A DNA stretch of 64,000 nucleotides from Cyclobacteriaceae bacterium (GTDB taxonomy: Bacteria; Bacteroidota; Bacteroidia; Cytophagales; Cyclobacteriaceae). The translations under genes and the position numbers were made by a program. Below the pieces are notes generated by a model. The model did not search any database. It was not told where the DNA came from and worked only from the letters and a program-made list of their open reading frames with translations. Shown here one piece after another: positions 49,670 through 58,864 of the stretch (position 1 is its first letter; every line of letters starts with the position of its first letter). The stretch is from NCBI GenBank assembly GCA_019638395.1, contig JAHBTX010000004.1, positions 680,411 through 744,410 of the forward strand, read 5' to 3'.

Positions 49670-51700
49670 ATGCGCGGTTATACAAGCTTTGTTTTTTTGA
49701 TACTATTTATAACGTACCCGGCTATAAGTTGGTCTCAACACCCCAAGCGCATCGATAGTTTGCTTCAGGTTATTAAAACAACGCCTAACGATTCGGTAAA
49801 AGTACGATCGCTTAACGCAGTGGTATTTTATTTTATCTTTAATAAGCCCGATACAGCCCTGCTGTTGTTAAAACAAAGTGAACGCCTTACTGAAAAAGGG
49901 CCGTGCGGATACATCTGCACCGAAACATTGCTTGCCCATGGTGCATATTTCGATGTGCTGCGAATGGCAGATTCAGCCGATTATTATTTGAAACGGGCAA
50001 AAGACTTAGCTAAAGTGAACCATTGGTATGATCTGGAAGAGCGAGCGTTAAACATAGCAGGCATGGCTCATATTAATAGCAGTAGATTTTCAACTGCGTT
50101 AAACTTCTTCACCGAAGGTTACGATCTGGTAAAATCAATACAACCCGAAAATTTTTTGAGTCAGGCGAAATTTCTAAGCAACATTGGCCTGGTACATCAG
50201 GAACTGCGCCAGTTCAGCAAAGCAATTGAATACCATCAGCAGGCCTTAGTGCTCCGAAAAAAATATGCGGGAGCGAATGATCAGGCCATATCGTTTGCAA
50301 ACCTGGGTGTGTGCTATAAAAGCATAAACGAGTATGACCGGGCTATTGAACATTATACCGAAGCCATTCGCCTGAGTAAGCAAGCCAATAACCTGCGCAT
50401 GTACTATGCACTTCACGATAATGTAGGCAACTATCAATTGGATAATGAGGAATATAGTAAAGCTATACCTTACTTACTTACGGCATTAGATGCTCCTGAG
50501 TCGCTTGGTAAAAATCCGAAAGGCCAATTGAGTGCCTTAAGTAATTTAACTACGGCCTTTGTGCAATTAAAACAGCCCCAACAAGCTTTGCAATATGCTG
50601 AGCGTGCCCTGCAAGTGCTTACCCAAAATCCCGAGTTGGCAAGTTATGCGTTAACGCTTTTTAAAAGCGCATCACAAGCCCATTACATGCTGCACGATGT
50701 TAAAATGGGTAATCAGTATTTCAAGCGATATGTAGCAATAAGTGATAGCCTTTTTTCAAAAGAAAACAACAATGCTTTGGCGGATATGGCAGTAAAATAT
50801 GAAACTGAGAAGAAAGAACAGCAATTAATCCTGAAAGAGGCGCAGTTGGAAGAGCAGGTGGCATTGAATCAACGCAACACCTTGCTTTTGCTTTTTCTGA
50901 TCACGTTGTTAGTGTTTACCGGGGTTGTAATCATCCTGATAATAAATCGGAACAAGCGAAAGGCATTGTTGACACAAAGGGAGAATGAATTAAAGATGCG
51001 CCAGGTGCAGATCAATTCAGCGCTTAACTCGCAGGAAACAGAACGTAAACGTTTTGCAAAAGATATTCACGATGGATTTGGGCAATTAATATCGGCTTTG
51101 CGTTTGCAACTGAATCATTTGCAACACGAAAACCAGATAGCGGTACGGGCCGATATTTTTGATAAGTCGGCAGCAATTATTGATCAGATGCACAACGAAC
51201 TGCATACCATGGCCTTTAATCTGATGCCGGCAGTTTTAATTAACAATGGCTTGCCTGCGGCATTAAAAGAATTGGCATTGCAGCTTAACTCATCCGAAAA
51301 AAATGTGGTAACTGTTACAAGTTTTGGCATAACGCAACGCCTGCCCGAATTAATCGAAATAAACCTGTATCGTATTACGCAAGAGTGGATTAACAACATC
51401 ATGAAATATAATACTGCCGAAAAAATTGACATTCAATTAGTGCAGCACGAAAACAGCATTACGTTTACGATAGAAGACAATGGTGCGGGATTTAATACCG
51501 AAATTCTTAACCGACATAAGGGCAATGGTTGGCAAAATATGTTATCGCGTACAAACCTCATGCATGGAAAAATTAAAATCGATTCCCGTGAAGGCATACG
51601 TGGCACCACTTTGATTTTAGAGTTACCGGTTTTGGATAGGCAGGTTCATACCCTGAAACATCCTGTTGAAATACCCATTGGCGGGGATAGCAGGGCTTAG
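49670..51700 (+). CDS. TPR-containing sensor histidine kinase (HisKA_3 type)
   Basis: A 676-residue protein from ATG 49670. The signal peptide (MRGYTSFVFLILFITYPAISWSQ) directs a periplasmic array of at least five TPR-like repeats, then one membrane span (LLLLFLITLLVFTGVVIILII), a linker, and the HisKA_3 domain with phospho-His in KRFAKDIHDGFGQLISALRL. The HATPase_c domain has an ITQEWINNIMKYNTAEKI and TIEDNGAGFN. This is the usual Bacteroidota layout of a TPR-sensing kinase paired with the NarL-type regulator 58 bp downstream. The ligand is unknown. Confidence 0.9.
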   Translation: MRGYTSFVFLILFITYPAISWSQHPKRIDSLLQVIKTTPNDSVKVRSLNAVVFYFIFNKPDTALLLLKQSERLTEKGPCGYICTETLLAHGAYFDVLRMADSADYYLKRAKDLAKVNHWYDLEERALNIAGMAHINSSRFSTALNFFTEGYDLVKSIQPENFLSQAKFLSNIGLVHQELRQFSKAIEYHQQALVLRKKYAGANDQAISFANLGVCYKSINEYDRAIEHYTEAIRLSKQANNLRMYYALHDNVGNYQLDNEEYSKAIPYLLTALDAPESLGKNPKGQLSALSNLTTAFVQLKQPQQALQYAERALQVLTQNPELASYALTLFKSASQAHYMLHDVKMGNQYFKRYVAISDSLFSKENNNALADMAVKYETEKKEQQLILKEAQLEEQVALNQRNTLLLLFLITLLVFTGVVIILIINRNKRKALLTQRENELKMRQVQINSALNSQETERKRFAKDIHDGFGQLISALRLQLNHLQHENQIAVRADIFDKSAAIIDQMHNELHTMAFNLMPAVLINNGLPAALKELALQLNSSEKNVVTVTSFGITQRLPELIEINLYRITQEWINNIMKYNTAEKIDIQLVQHENSITFTIEDNGAGFNTEILNRHKGNGWQNMLSRTNLMHGKIKIDSREGIRGTTLILELPVLDRQVHTLKHPVEIPIGGDSRA

Positions 51701-51758
51701 CAGTTCAGTTTTACTTTGAAAACACAAATAGCGTAGCACTCAACTATACAAGTATTTC

Positions 51759-52376
51759 ATGAGAATAATGCTGATTGACGATCATGTTATTTTATTAGAT
51801 GGGCTAAAAGCACTATTGGCACAAGAAGCAGATTTTACATTGGTAGGTACAGCATCCACAGCCGAGGCAGGTCTTGCCATGTTGGCCAAAGAGCAACCCG
51901 ATGTTTTGATAACCGATTTCAACTTACCAGGAATGGATGGTCTCTCACTTATCCGAAGGGTAAAGAAACAGTTTCCGCATGTAAAAATTATGGTTTTAAG
52001 TATGCATCAGGAAACACATTTGGTTAAAGAAATTTTGCGCGAAGGGGTAGAGGCCTATTTGCTGAAGAAAGATTCGCACAAGGAATTAATTGAGGCGCTG
52101 AGACAGGTACACGCAGGCAAAATTTATCTTAGCAATGAAATTAATAAGATGCTGGTGCGCAGCCTTCAGGGAACTGACGAAACTAAATTGTTGAGCGATC
52201 GTGAACGAGAAGTACTTAAGCTAATTGCAAAAGAATACTCTAATAAACAAATTGCAGAAGAGTTGTTCATCTCAGAACATACAGTTGAAACTCACCGTAA
52301 AAATATTTTTCGTAAAACAGGCACCGGTTCTTTAGTGGGCCTGATCAAGTTTGCATACGCCAACAATTTGATTTAA
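51759..52376 (+). CDS. NarL/FixJ-family LuxR-type response regulator
   Basis: A 205-residue regulator. The receiver (residues 1-118) has the phospho-Asp in VLITDFNLPGMDG and the conserved Lys in LKKDSHKEL; the C-terminal LuxR HTH contains LSDREREVLKLIAKEYSNKQIAEELFISEHTVETHRKNIFRKTG. It is partner of the TPR kinase just upstream. The targets are not seen in the sequence; the gene 52504 downstream is a candidate but has its own leader. Confidence 0.93.
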   Translation: MRIMLIDDHVILLDGLKALLAQEADFTLVGTASTAEAGLAMLAKEQPDVLITDFNLPGMDGLSLIRRVKKQFPHVKIMVLSMHQETHLVKEILREGVEAYLLKKDSHKELIEALRQVHAGKIYLSNEINKMLVRSLQGTDETKLLSDREREVLKLIAKEYSNKQIAEELFISEHTVETHRKNIFRKTGTGSLVGLIKFAYANNLI

Positions 52377-52393
52377 CAATGCTTCTGCCGGTG

Positions 52394-52409
52394 GGTAGTA
52401 GCCACTACC
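52394..52409. terminator. Short hairpin after the response regulator gene
   Basis: GGTAGT-AGCC-ACTACC (52394-52409) with partial extension to CCGG on both sides. No T-run follows, so it is a weak terminator candidate. Confidence 0.35.
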
Positions 52410-52503
52410 GGTTAGCCGGTAGGCACAATTAGCTGTTGCACGGTATTTATAGCCAGCATGATATTGGCCAATTTTCGGCATCCAAATCAAAAAATATTCT
52501 ACT

Positions 52504-53496
52504 ATGAAAAATGTATTGGCATTAATCGCTCTATTGTTAAGTTTGCACGCGCAGGCGCAATTAACCGAAGATGATGTAGTAGGGCATGGCTCTTTTAAAG
52601 CTAAGTCCTTTAAGAATGCACCCAAACGAATTTTTATAAACAGCTTTAATGTTTATTTCCAGGTGTTTGGTAGTGCCCGCGCCAGTACTACCGGAGGCGA
52701 AATGCTTGGTACTTTACGCGGAAATACCAATGTGGTAATGGGGGTTGCGTTAGATGGCGTGGACACCAAAGACTTTCTGGAAGTTACCAACGCAGTTTAT
52801 CAACATTATCTGTCGCAGTTAACGGCAATGGGCTATGAAATTATTACAACCGATGAGGCCGGTAAAACAGAAGTGTATAAAGACTGGGTAAAAAAAGACG
52901 GGGGTGAATTATCGGCCAGCCAGTCGGTAGGCTTTTTAAAAGTAACGCCAAACAATTATGGTTACTTTATTAAGCGAGAAACAGCAAAGGGAAAAGAAAA
53001 GAGTGGTGTATTTGCCAACACCGGGGTGTTGAGTAAACAACTGAACGATGCCGTAATTGCTGATGTAAATATGACTTTCTACTTCGTGCAAATGAAAACC
53101 TTCGATAACGAGTTTTTAGGGTACTCGCAAGTTACCGGAAAACCCAATTTTCATTTTGCCAGGCTATTGGGAGATGTAAAGAATCAGGTACTCTCCAGCG
53201 CCAATTATGCCTTTGGAAAAAACTTAACTGCAACCGAGGCTGGTATTAATACCACTATTAAGAAGGGCGTGTGGAGTAAAGAACCTGTATTTCCGGATGT
53301 TAAATTTAAGGAATCAGCAGCGGCTGCCTCTAAAGCAATACCCGATTATGCAGCTATAATTTTTGTAAAGAACAACAACGTGGGAACATCTCACTTTCTT
53401 ACCTGCAATGCCGAGTTGTACAAAAAAGAAACAAAACGCATGATGACCGAATTTCTGGATATAAGCCTTAAAAGGCTTGGTGAAAATATCAACTGA
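52504..53496 (+). CDS. Secreted protein of unknown function
   Basis: A 330-residue protein with signal peptide (MKNVLALIALLLSLHAQAQ). The mature part has a fairly regular alpha/beta pattern, with RIFINSFNVYFQVFGSARASTTGGEML and YFIKRETAKGKEKSGVF as distinctive pieces, and C-terminal HFLTCNAELYKKETKRMMTEFLDIS. I do not recognise the family. It follows the two-component pair at 127 bp and lies before an ABC transporter, with a terminator between (53604-53636). It seems monocistronic. Confidence 0.7.
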   Translation: MKNVLALIALLLSLHAQAQLTEDDVVGHGSFKAKSFKNAPKRIFINSFNVYFQVFGSARASTTGGEMLGTLRGNTNVVMGVALDGVDTKDFLEVTNAVYQHYLSQLTAMGYEIITTDEAGKTEVYKDWVKKDGGELSASQSVGFLKVTPNNYGYFIKRETAKGKEKSGVFANTGVLSKQLNDAVIADVNMTFYFVQMKTFDNEFLGYSQVTGKPNFHFARLLGDVKNQVLSSANYAFGKNLTATEAGINTTIKKGVWSKEPVFPDVKFKESAAAASKAIPDYAAIIFVKNNNVGTSHFLTCNAELYKKETKRMMTEFLDISLKRLGENIN

Positions 53497-53603
53497 TGCT
53501 TGCTGAGCTTTATATTTATTTTACCAATAAGATAGTCAACTATTAAGCTTAGCTGCTCAATCACATCGGGTAGATTTGAGACAGAATATAACTTTCCCTT
53601 CAC

Positions 53604-53636
53604 AAAAAAGTTGCTTCAGATTTGGGCAACTTTTTT
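53604..53636. terminator. Intrinsic terminator after the 52504 gene
   Basis: AAAAAAGTTGC (53604-53614) pairs with GCAACTTTTTT (53626-53636), 11 bp and 11-nt loop, with the T-run inside the 3' arm. It lies 107 bp past the stop and 26 bp before the ABC ATPase start. Confidence 0.8.
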
Positions 53637-53661
53637 ACTTTTGCAGTGGTTGATTTACTGC

Positions 53662-54288
53662 ATGATTCGTACCCGCTCCCTTCTATTTAGATATAATTCA
53701 GAAAAAGAAATTGCCTTTACCGATTTAGACATAACCAGTGGCGATCAGTTTCTGTTGCTGGGCGAATCGGGGAGTGGTAAAACAACTTTACTGCATTTGT
53801 TGGGTGGTTTGCTTAAAAATCAGAAAGGCACTATTGAAGTAAACGGAACTTCCATCACCAACTTAAGTGAACATGAATTAGATCGCTTTCGCGGAAAGCA
53901 TTACGGTTTTATTTTTCAACGCAACCATTTACTGGCAGCCCTTACCGTAGAACAGAATTTATTAATGGCCCCTTACCTCGCTGGTTTAAATCAAGATAAA
54001 GCTCGTGTAGAAGAAGTGTTGGAACAATTGGGTATTGCAGAACAAAAGAAAAGACGTATTCAGGAACTTAGCCTGGGGCAGGCACAACGGGTGGCTATAG
54101 CCCGGGCTGTGTTAAACAAACCTTCGGTTATACTGGCCGATGAACCTACATCGGCATTAGATGATAAAAATTGCGATCGCGTAAGCGAATTGCTGGTTTC
54201 GGTAGCACAGCAAAATCAGGCAACTTTAATTATTGCTACACATGATCAACGTTTAAAAAACCGGATTCATAACCTGATACAACTATGA
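53662..54288 (+). CDS. ABC transporter ATP-binding protein (LolD/MacB-ATPase type)
   Basis: A 208-residue ATPase from ATG 53662: Walker A LLGESGSGKTTLLH (about residues 30-43), Q-loop FIFQRNHLLAALTVEQN, signature LSLGQAQRVAIAR, Walker B VILADEPTSALD and H-loop IIATHDQRL. The type accompanies FtsX-like permeases. Its stop overlaps the permease start as ATGA. The downstream permease is His-rich in its periplasmic domain, suggesting a role with transition-metal handling; the ATPase itself is not informative about substrate. Confidence 0.9.
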   Translation: MIRTRSLLFRYNSEKEIAFTDLDITSGDQFLLLGESGSGKTTLLHLLGGLLKNQKGTIEVNGTSITNLSEHELDRFRGKHYGFIFQRNHLLAALTVEQNLLMAPYLAGLNQDKARVEEVLEQLGIAEQKKRRIQELSLGQAQRVAIARAVLNKPSVILADEPTSALDDKNCDRVSELLVSVAQQNQATLIIATHDQRLKNRIHNLIQL

Positions 54289-55526
54289 ATCTGTTTGCAC
54301 TCATTTTCGCTTACCTGAAAGCAAGGCCTCTTAATACGCTACTCAACATCTTGCTGTTGTCGTTAGGCATTGCCATGATTACCATCTTGTTGTTGTTCAG
54401 CAATCAGCTTCAGCAAAAAATTGCCGATAACACAAAAGGGATCGATCTGGTGGTAGGCGCGAAGGGTAGTCCGTTGCAACTTATTTTGTGTAATGTTTTT
54501 CATATCGACTTCCCCACAGGAAATATTAAACTGCAAGAGGCCGACCGGTTAGCTAAACATCGTCTTGTAAAAAATGCCATCCCAATGGCCTTGGGCGATA
54601 GTTATCAGAACTATAGAATTGTAGGCACCACCCACGCTTACACGGAATTATATAAAGGAGAATTGGCCAGTGGAGATTTGTGGCTGGCCGATATGGAAGT
54701 AACCATCGGTGCAACGGTAGCCAGAATGTTGAATCTTAAATTGGGCGATACGTTTGCCAGTGCCCATGGCTTAAGCGAAGCCGGTCATGCCCATGAAGAA
54801 CATCCGTTTGTAGTGAAGGGAATTTTAAAACCCACATTCAGTGTGTTGGATAATTTAATTCTTACCAATGTATCCAGCATCTGGTTGGTACATGAACATA
54901 ACGAAGATGAACATGAAATAATTAAACCCGATTCGTTGCATGCTTCGGTTCTGGTGCCAACAGCATTTGCGTCCGATTCAACTCGCGAGCTTACCGCATT
55001 GTTATTAAAATATCGCAACCCGATTGCGGCTATTCAGTTACCGCGTTACATCAACAGTCAAACCAACATGCAGGCTGCTTCACCTTCGTTTGAGGCTGCA
55101 CGGTTATTTTCCATTTTGGGTGTAGGTATCGATGCGCTTACAGGCTTTGCCTATGTGCTTATCTTTATTTCAGCACTCAGTATTTTTATTGCGTTATACA
55201 ATTCGTTGAAAGAACGCAAGTACGATCTGGCCATTATGCGTTCCATGGGTGCCAGTAGAAGTAAATTACTTTGGGCAACACAATTGGAAGGCGTGGTGTT
55301 AACATTCTGCGGAAGCGTGTTGGGTGTTGCACTGGGTCACGTAGTATTGTTTTTGTTTACCACACTTGTAACGGAAAGCCAGACAGCCGGAGTAAATGCC
55401 TTTGTGTTTTATGTGGAGGAATTGTATTTGTTAATGGGTAGCGTAGTGTTGGGAATTATTTGTTCGCTCATTCCTTCGTGGCAAGCGTACCGCACGGATA
55501 TCCATAAAGTGTTGGCTGGGAACTGA
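54285..55526 (+). CDS. FtsX/MacB-type ABC permease with a His-rich periplasmic domain
   Basis: A 413-residue permease with one N-terminal span (about residues 20-40), a periplasmic domain of about 220 residues, and three C-terminal spans, the standard FtsX layout (Y-D-L-A-I-M-R-S-M-G-A-S loop in DLAIMRSMGASRSKL). The periplasmic domain carries His/Glu-rich stretches, SEAGHAHEEHPF and VHEHNEDEHE, unlike LolCE-type permeases. Similar His-rich FtsX-like permeases, as I recall, sit in Zur-controlled zinc uptake operons of gamma-proteobacteria (Zrg type). This makes metal uptake a reasonable inference but not a proof. It is followed by a PIN toxin pair at 38 bp. Confidence 0.88.
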   Translation: MNLFALIFAYLKARPLNTLLNILLLSLGIAMITILLLFSNQLQQKIADNTKGIDLVVGAKGSPLQLILCNVFHIDFPTGNIKLQEADRLAKHRLVKNAIPMALGDSYQNYRIVGTTHAYTELYKGELASGDLWLADMEVTIGATVARMLNLKLGDTFASAHGLSEAGHAHEEHPFVVKGILKPTFSVLDNLILTNVSSIWLVHEHNEDEHEIIKPDSLHASVLVPTAFASDSTRELTALLLKYRNPIAAIQLPRYINSQTNMQAASPSFEAARLFSILGVGIDALTGFAYVLIFISALSIFIALYNSLKERKYDLAIMRSMGASRSKLLWATQLEGVVLTFCGSVLGVALGHVVLFLFTTLVTESQTAGVNAFVFYVEELYLLMGSVVLGIICSLIPSWQAYRTDIHKVLAGN

Positions 55527-55563
55527 TTTGTGAAAGAATACGTATTTAGTTAAAATTGTACGT

Positions 55564-55809
55564 ATGAAGACGAAATTGACGTTAAGTATTGATTCCAAAA
55601 TACTTGCAAAGGCCAAACGAGGTGCTAAAAAGGAAAAAATTGCCCTGTCAAAGCTTGTCAAGACTTACTTCGATAAAAAATACCAGCAGTTGGTAGATAA
55701 ACCAACCCCAATCGCTGATTCCTTACGTGGTATCTTGAAAGGTAAAGTTCCTGATTTACCCTATAAAGAATTACGAGATAGAATGTATAAAGACAAATAT
55801 GGATTATAA
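55564..55809 (+). CDS. Type II antitoxin (DUF6364-like)
   Basis: An 81-residue protein with the RHH-type N terminus MKTKLTLSIDSKILAKAKRGAKKEKIALSKLVKTYF and a charged C-terminal tail. This is the form seen in DUF6364 antitoxins that pair with PIN toxins in Bacteroidota. Its stop overlaps the toxin start by one base (TAATG at 55807-55811). The pair is lodged between the His-rich permease and a CFFC gene. Confidence 0.8.
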   Translation: MKTKLTLSIDSKILAKAKRGAKKEKIALSKLVKTYFDKKYQQLVDKPTPIADSLRGILKGKVPDLPYKELRDRMYKDKYGL

Positions 55810-56225
55810 TGCCATTGAAAGTCTTTCTTGATACAAATATTTTTCTTGACCATTGTCTGGATAGGGATGCCTATTCAACTGAAGTGGTTACATTGTGCGA
55901 TAAAGGGATAATAGATGGATATTGTTCCACAGCCACTTTTTTTACAATAGCATATTTCTTACAAAAGTATTCTGTTGAAAATCGAATTCAACTCTTGCGG
56001 GCTTATAATAAGTTGTTTTTCTTACTCAATACCACTGGCGAGAATTTTGAAGAAGCTTCCTCATCAAGATTCAGTGATTTAGAAGATGCGTTTCAGTATT
56101 TTACTGCTTGCAACGAGGAAGAAATAGAATATCTGATAACAAACAATGTGAAGGATTTCAAGACAGGAACAAAACAGATTTCAATTATTATACCAAAGCA
56201 ATTTATTGAACAACTAAAAAGATGA
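55809..56225 (+). CDS. PIN-domain toxin (PIN_3-type)
   Basis: A 138-residue protein. PIN acidic residues appear in VFLDTNIFLDHCLDRD (two Asp), in FSDLEDAFQYFTA (Asp/Glu/Asp) and in YLITNNVKDFK. The set looks complete. Its TGA stop overlaps the ATG of the CFFC gene (ATGA at 56222-56225), so the toxin and the next gene may be translationally coupled. The toxin pair looks inserted into, or riding in, an operon that continues with the CFFC gene. Confidence 0.88.
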   Translation: MPLKVFLDTNIFLDHCLDRDAYSTEVVTLCDKGIIDGYCSTATFFTIAYFLQKYSVENRIQLLRAYNKLFFLLNTTGENFEEASSSRFSDLEDAFQYFTACNEEEIEYLITNNVKDFKTGTKQISIIIPKQFIEQLKR

Positions 56226-56653
56226 AGACACTTACACTACTAATACTTGTGATGTCAGGACAAGTTGCTTTCGCACAAGCCGATGGCTGGATAGCCTTTG
56301 CCAAAACCAAGTTCGATGCCAAGTATAACGAGAAAGCCGGTGAGTATTTTTTGTTTCCCACGTTCTCAGCCGACTTAAAAGCACAGGTAGGTAAAGAGAT
56401 TGAGTTGGAGGGTTATTACCTGCCGGTAGATGTAGAAGGCGATGCGTACATTATCTTATCGAAGTTCCCGTATGCACAATGTTTTTTCTGTGGCGGTGCT
56501 GGGCCCGAGTCCATTGCGGAGGTAACCTTTAAAACAAAACCGCGCAAGTTCGAGGCGGATGAGTTTATTCGCATTAAAGGCAAACTAAAACTGAACGACT
56601 CCGATCTGGAGCATGGTAATTTTATTGTAACCGAAGCGGTGTTGGTCAAGTAA
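56222..56653 (+). CDS. Periplasmic CFFC-motif protein, DUF3299-like, paralogue 1
   Basis: A 143-residue exported protein with a signal peptide (MKTLTLLILVMSGQVAFAQ). The core has VGKEIELEGYYLPVDVEGDA, SKFPYAQCFFCGGAGPES (Cys87, Cys90), and IRIKGKLKLNDSDLEHGNFI, a small OB-like beta fold whose layout resembles DUF3299 lipoproteins. The CFFC pair with GG and PES could be a metal site or a redox pair. A second copy lies at 61253, 5 kb downstream, next to a TonB receptor. Coupled to the PIN toxin by ATGA. In the Zrg-type zinc system a DUF3299 protein is part of the operon, which supports a metal role. Confidence 0.8.
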   Translation: MKTLTLLILVMSGQVAFAQADGWIAFAKTKFDAKYNEKAGEYFLFPTFSADLKAQVGKEIELEGYYLPVDVEGDAYIILSKFPYAQCFFCGGAGPESIAEVTFKTKPRKFEADEFIRIKGKLKLNDSDLEHGNFIVTEAVLVK

Positions 56654-56796
56654 TTACGAAAGCGCTTTAACACCATTAACAGGAACAACCCAAACCTTAA
56701 GCCTTTGCGGTTTTTCTTTGCGAACCTGGCGGCTTGCGTGAAAGAAAAGAGCCTTTGTAGGCCCACGTTTATTAAGTAATCCGGTTTAAAAATATT

Positions 56797-57957
56797 TCAC
56801 TTTCGGTAGCGGTATTTTAAATCATTCAGGTATCTGTTTCTGTAAACATTGTTAACACCACCAATCAGAAACTGAATGGTTACAGGGTTGCCGGTAAAAT
56901 CCACCACGCGATTAAGCGTATAATCTACAAGATTGTATTTGGCACGTAGGCCCAGGTAAAAATGATTGTTGGTATAATACCGGTAAGCTAACCCGAAATT
57001 AAAATTATAAGATCCTACGCTGGCCGATTTAAGATCATTGTCATGGTCTTCTTTCAACGCATCAAAACCATCAAAGCCAATACCACCAATTACCTGCCAT
57101 TCATTGCCTTTGCGGGAATAAATATCGCGCCCTACATCAAAACCGATGTAGCCACCAAAAAATTGTTTGGTTGGTTCAAGCACGCCATTTCTGCGTGCCA
57201 TATAAGTATTGGGCGAGTTGATAAACTTGAAGGAGATGGTTAAATCATAATTCATCTTTTTGTGTTTGGCGCCCAATTGAAAGCCCAGCTCCGGGTGCGT
57301 ACCCAGCGTTTTAAGCGCACCGGTAGGAATCCACACACCGGTAATCCACGCCATGTGCCCTTCGGCTAAATTGATAAACCGGTTAACTACTTTATTGTAC
57401 TCAATTGCTAACGGTGATGTGCTGTACGTTCCAGTTTGGATTTTGGTAAAGATTTCATCCGGATTATCTCCATAAAATTCGGCCAACATGTATTCGGTAG
57501 AGTGCGCGGGATAAATCCATTTTAATGTTGATGCCAGTTGGCGGGTAAAGGTATCGAAGACTTCGCCCAGAGGTACAAAACCAAAGTATGGTTTGTAATC
57601 TTCGTACGTATGGTTAAACGGATCGGGGTTAGTGATGAGGTCAATCCGGTTGCGATACATAAAAATGTAATCCAGAATTTTATCGGTTATCAGGCTATCG
57701 CTGAAGGTTTGGGTTTTTAAGGCAAACAAAAGTTTGGCTCTGAAAACTGGTTCGCGCATTCCGCATTTCGATTGCCAGTAGTCCAGCAGTAGCCGGGCCG
57801 AATCAATTTTGTTTTCGTCCAGGTATTTTACAAAATACTGCGCGCTGTTGTAAGCAATATCCGGGCAATCGATTTGTTTTTTGGTGAGCAGGTTATCGAA
57901 ATTTTGACCGAAGCCTGCGGTTGATACCAGCAAGGCCAGCAGGATAAGAAGTTTCAT
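56797..57957 (-). CDS. Secreted protein of unknown function, porin-like C terminus
   Basis: A 386-residue protein with signal peptide (MKLLILLALLVSTAGFGQ). The N-terminal half is helical, with C31 and C71 far apart, and includes QKYFVKYL-type patterns; the C-terminal half has alternating aromatic strands (YDLTISFKFINSP, FGGYIGFDVGRDIY, VGSYNFNFGLAYRYYTNNHFYLGLRAKYNLVDY) typical of an outer-membrane beta barrel. I do not recognise the family. It is convergent with the CFFC gene and is separate from the metal genes by orientation. Confidence 0.7.
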   Translation of the reverse strand: MKLLILLALLVSTAGFGQNFDNLLTKKQIDCPDIAYNSAQYFVKYLDENKIDSARLLLDYWQSKCGMREPVFRAKLLFALKTQTFSDSLITDKILDYIFMYRNRIDLITNPDPFNHTYEDYKPYFGFVPLGEVFDTFTRQLASTLKWIYPAHSTEYMLAEFYGDNPDEIFTKIQTGTYSTSPLAIEYNKVVNRFINLAEGHMAWITGVWIPTGALKTLGTHPELGFQLGAKHKKMNYDLTISFKFINSPNTYMARRNGVLEPTKQFFGGYIGFDVGRDIYSRKGNEWQVIGGIGFDGFDALKEDHDNDLKSASVGSYNFNFGLAYRYYTNNHFYLGLRAKYNLVDYTLNRVVDFTGNPVTIQFLIGGVNNVYRNRYLNDLKYRYRK

Positions 57958-58144
57958 GTGGGGTGATCAGATTTGAAACAGCAATCTTCATCCAGAACGA
58001 CTAAACGTGCAAATTATTCTCTCAGCTTTTTTGAACATTCATACACTTTGAATAAGGAATTAACTCCTCATTAAGCGTGGAGAAAATTCCACAGAAAATT
58101 GTTTCCTAATAAAGAAACTTTTTTCTTTGCAGAAACCTTAGCAA

Positions 58145-58495
58145 GTGCAGGCACCGAAATTTAAAGTTGAGTTTTTAGTAGAAGCTTCAGAGTTCCTTGA
58201 CAGTCTTGACGAGAAAGTAAGAGATAAGATAATTTACAACCTAACTAAAGCGAAGTTTTCAAATGATAAAGAGCTTTTCAAAAAACTGACTGACGAAATT
58301 TGGGAGTTTAGAACCCTGTTTAATAAAACCCATTACCGACTTTTTGCTTTTTGGGACAAATCTGAAAAAACCGACACTATTGTGATTTCGACTCATGGAC
58401 TGATTAAGAAAACAGATAAAACTCCACAAGGCGATTTGGACAAGGCAGAACGTTTAAGAAAAAAATATTTTGAACTCAAAGACAAGAAAAAATGA
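58145..58495 (+). CDS. HigB-like toxin (phage Gp49-like RelE superfamily)
   Basis: A 116-residue protein with the Gp49 pattern: VEFLVEASEFLDSLDEKVRDKIIYNLTKA, LTDEIWEFRTLFNKTHYRLFAFWDKS (the R.L..t.yRlF.fwd block) and STHGLIKKTDKTPQGDLDKAERLRKKYF. These are mRNA interferases of the RelE fold. The start is GTG 58145. Its last codons overlap the antitoxin start (58492-58495). The toxin-first order is as in higBA. Confidence 0.85.
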   Translation: MQAPKFKVEFLVEASEFLDSLDEKVRDKIIYNLTKAKFSNDKELFKKLTDEIWEFRTLFNKTHYRLFAFWDKSEKTDTIVISTHGLIKKTDKTPQGDLDKAERLRKKYFELKDKKK

Positions 58496-58818
58496 AAAAG
58501 CAAGGATTAAAAACTTACAGCTTAGACGAGATTACCGACAAACATATTGGTAAACGTGGAACACCAAAGCGTGAAGCTTTTGAGAACGAGTTACGACTTG
58601 ACTTGCTTGGTGAAGCAATCAGGCAAGCACGCATTGAACGTAACTTAACACAAGAAGAACTTGGGCGACTTGTAGGTGTTCAAAAAGCCCAAATTTCAAA
58701 GCTCGAAAACAGCTTGACAGATGCAAGGTTTGAAACAATTATAAAAGTATTTAAAGCACTTAATGCAAAGGTAAATTTCAATGTAGAGTTGCTTAACCAG
58801 ACAGTGAAGCTCGCTTGA
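58492..58818 (+). CDS. HigA-like antitoxin with XRE-type HTH
   Basis: A 108-residue protein. The central Cro/CI HTH reads RLDLLGEAIRQARIERNLTQEELGRLVGVQKAQISKLENSLTDARFETIIKVFKALNAKVNFNV, and the N-terminal part (SLDEITDKHIGKRGTPKREAFENEL) is toxin-binding. It normally represses its own promoter. The start overlaps the toxin gene by 4 nt. It ends 47 bp before the stop of the convergent TonB receptor gene. Confidence 0.88.
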   Translation: MKKQGLKTYSLDEITDKHIGKRGTPKREAFENELRLDLLGEAIRQARIERNLTQEELGRLVGVQKAQISKLENSLTDARFETIIKVFKALNAKVNFNVELLNQTVKLA

Positions 58819-58864
58819 CGAGAACAAATTGCACCGCAATAGCCGATGCCAGTTCCTGAAATTC

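Noticed and set aside
52504-53496. Membership of the 52504 gene in the metal system
   Set aside because: It is separated from the ABC genes by a strong terminator and has no Cys or His cluster.
53604-53636. GTTGC/GCAAC arms before the ABC genes as another Fur/Zur-like site
   Set aside because: The arms are in the opposite order (GTTGC first, 11-nt loop) and flanked by A and T runs, so an intrinsic terminator is the better reading.
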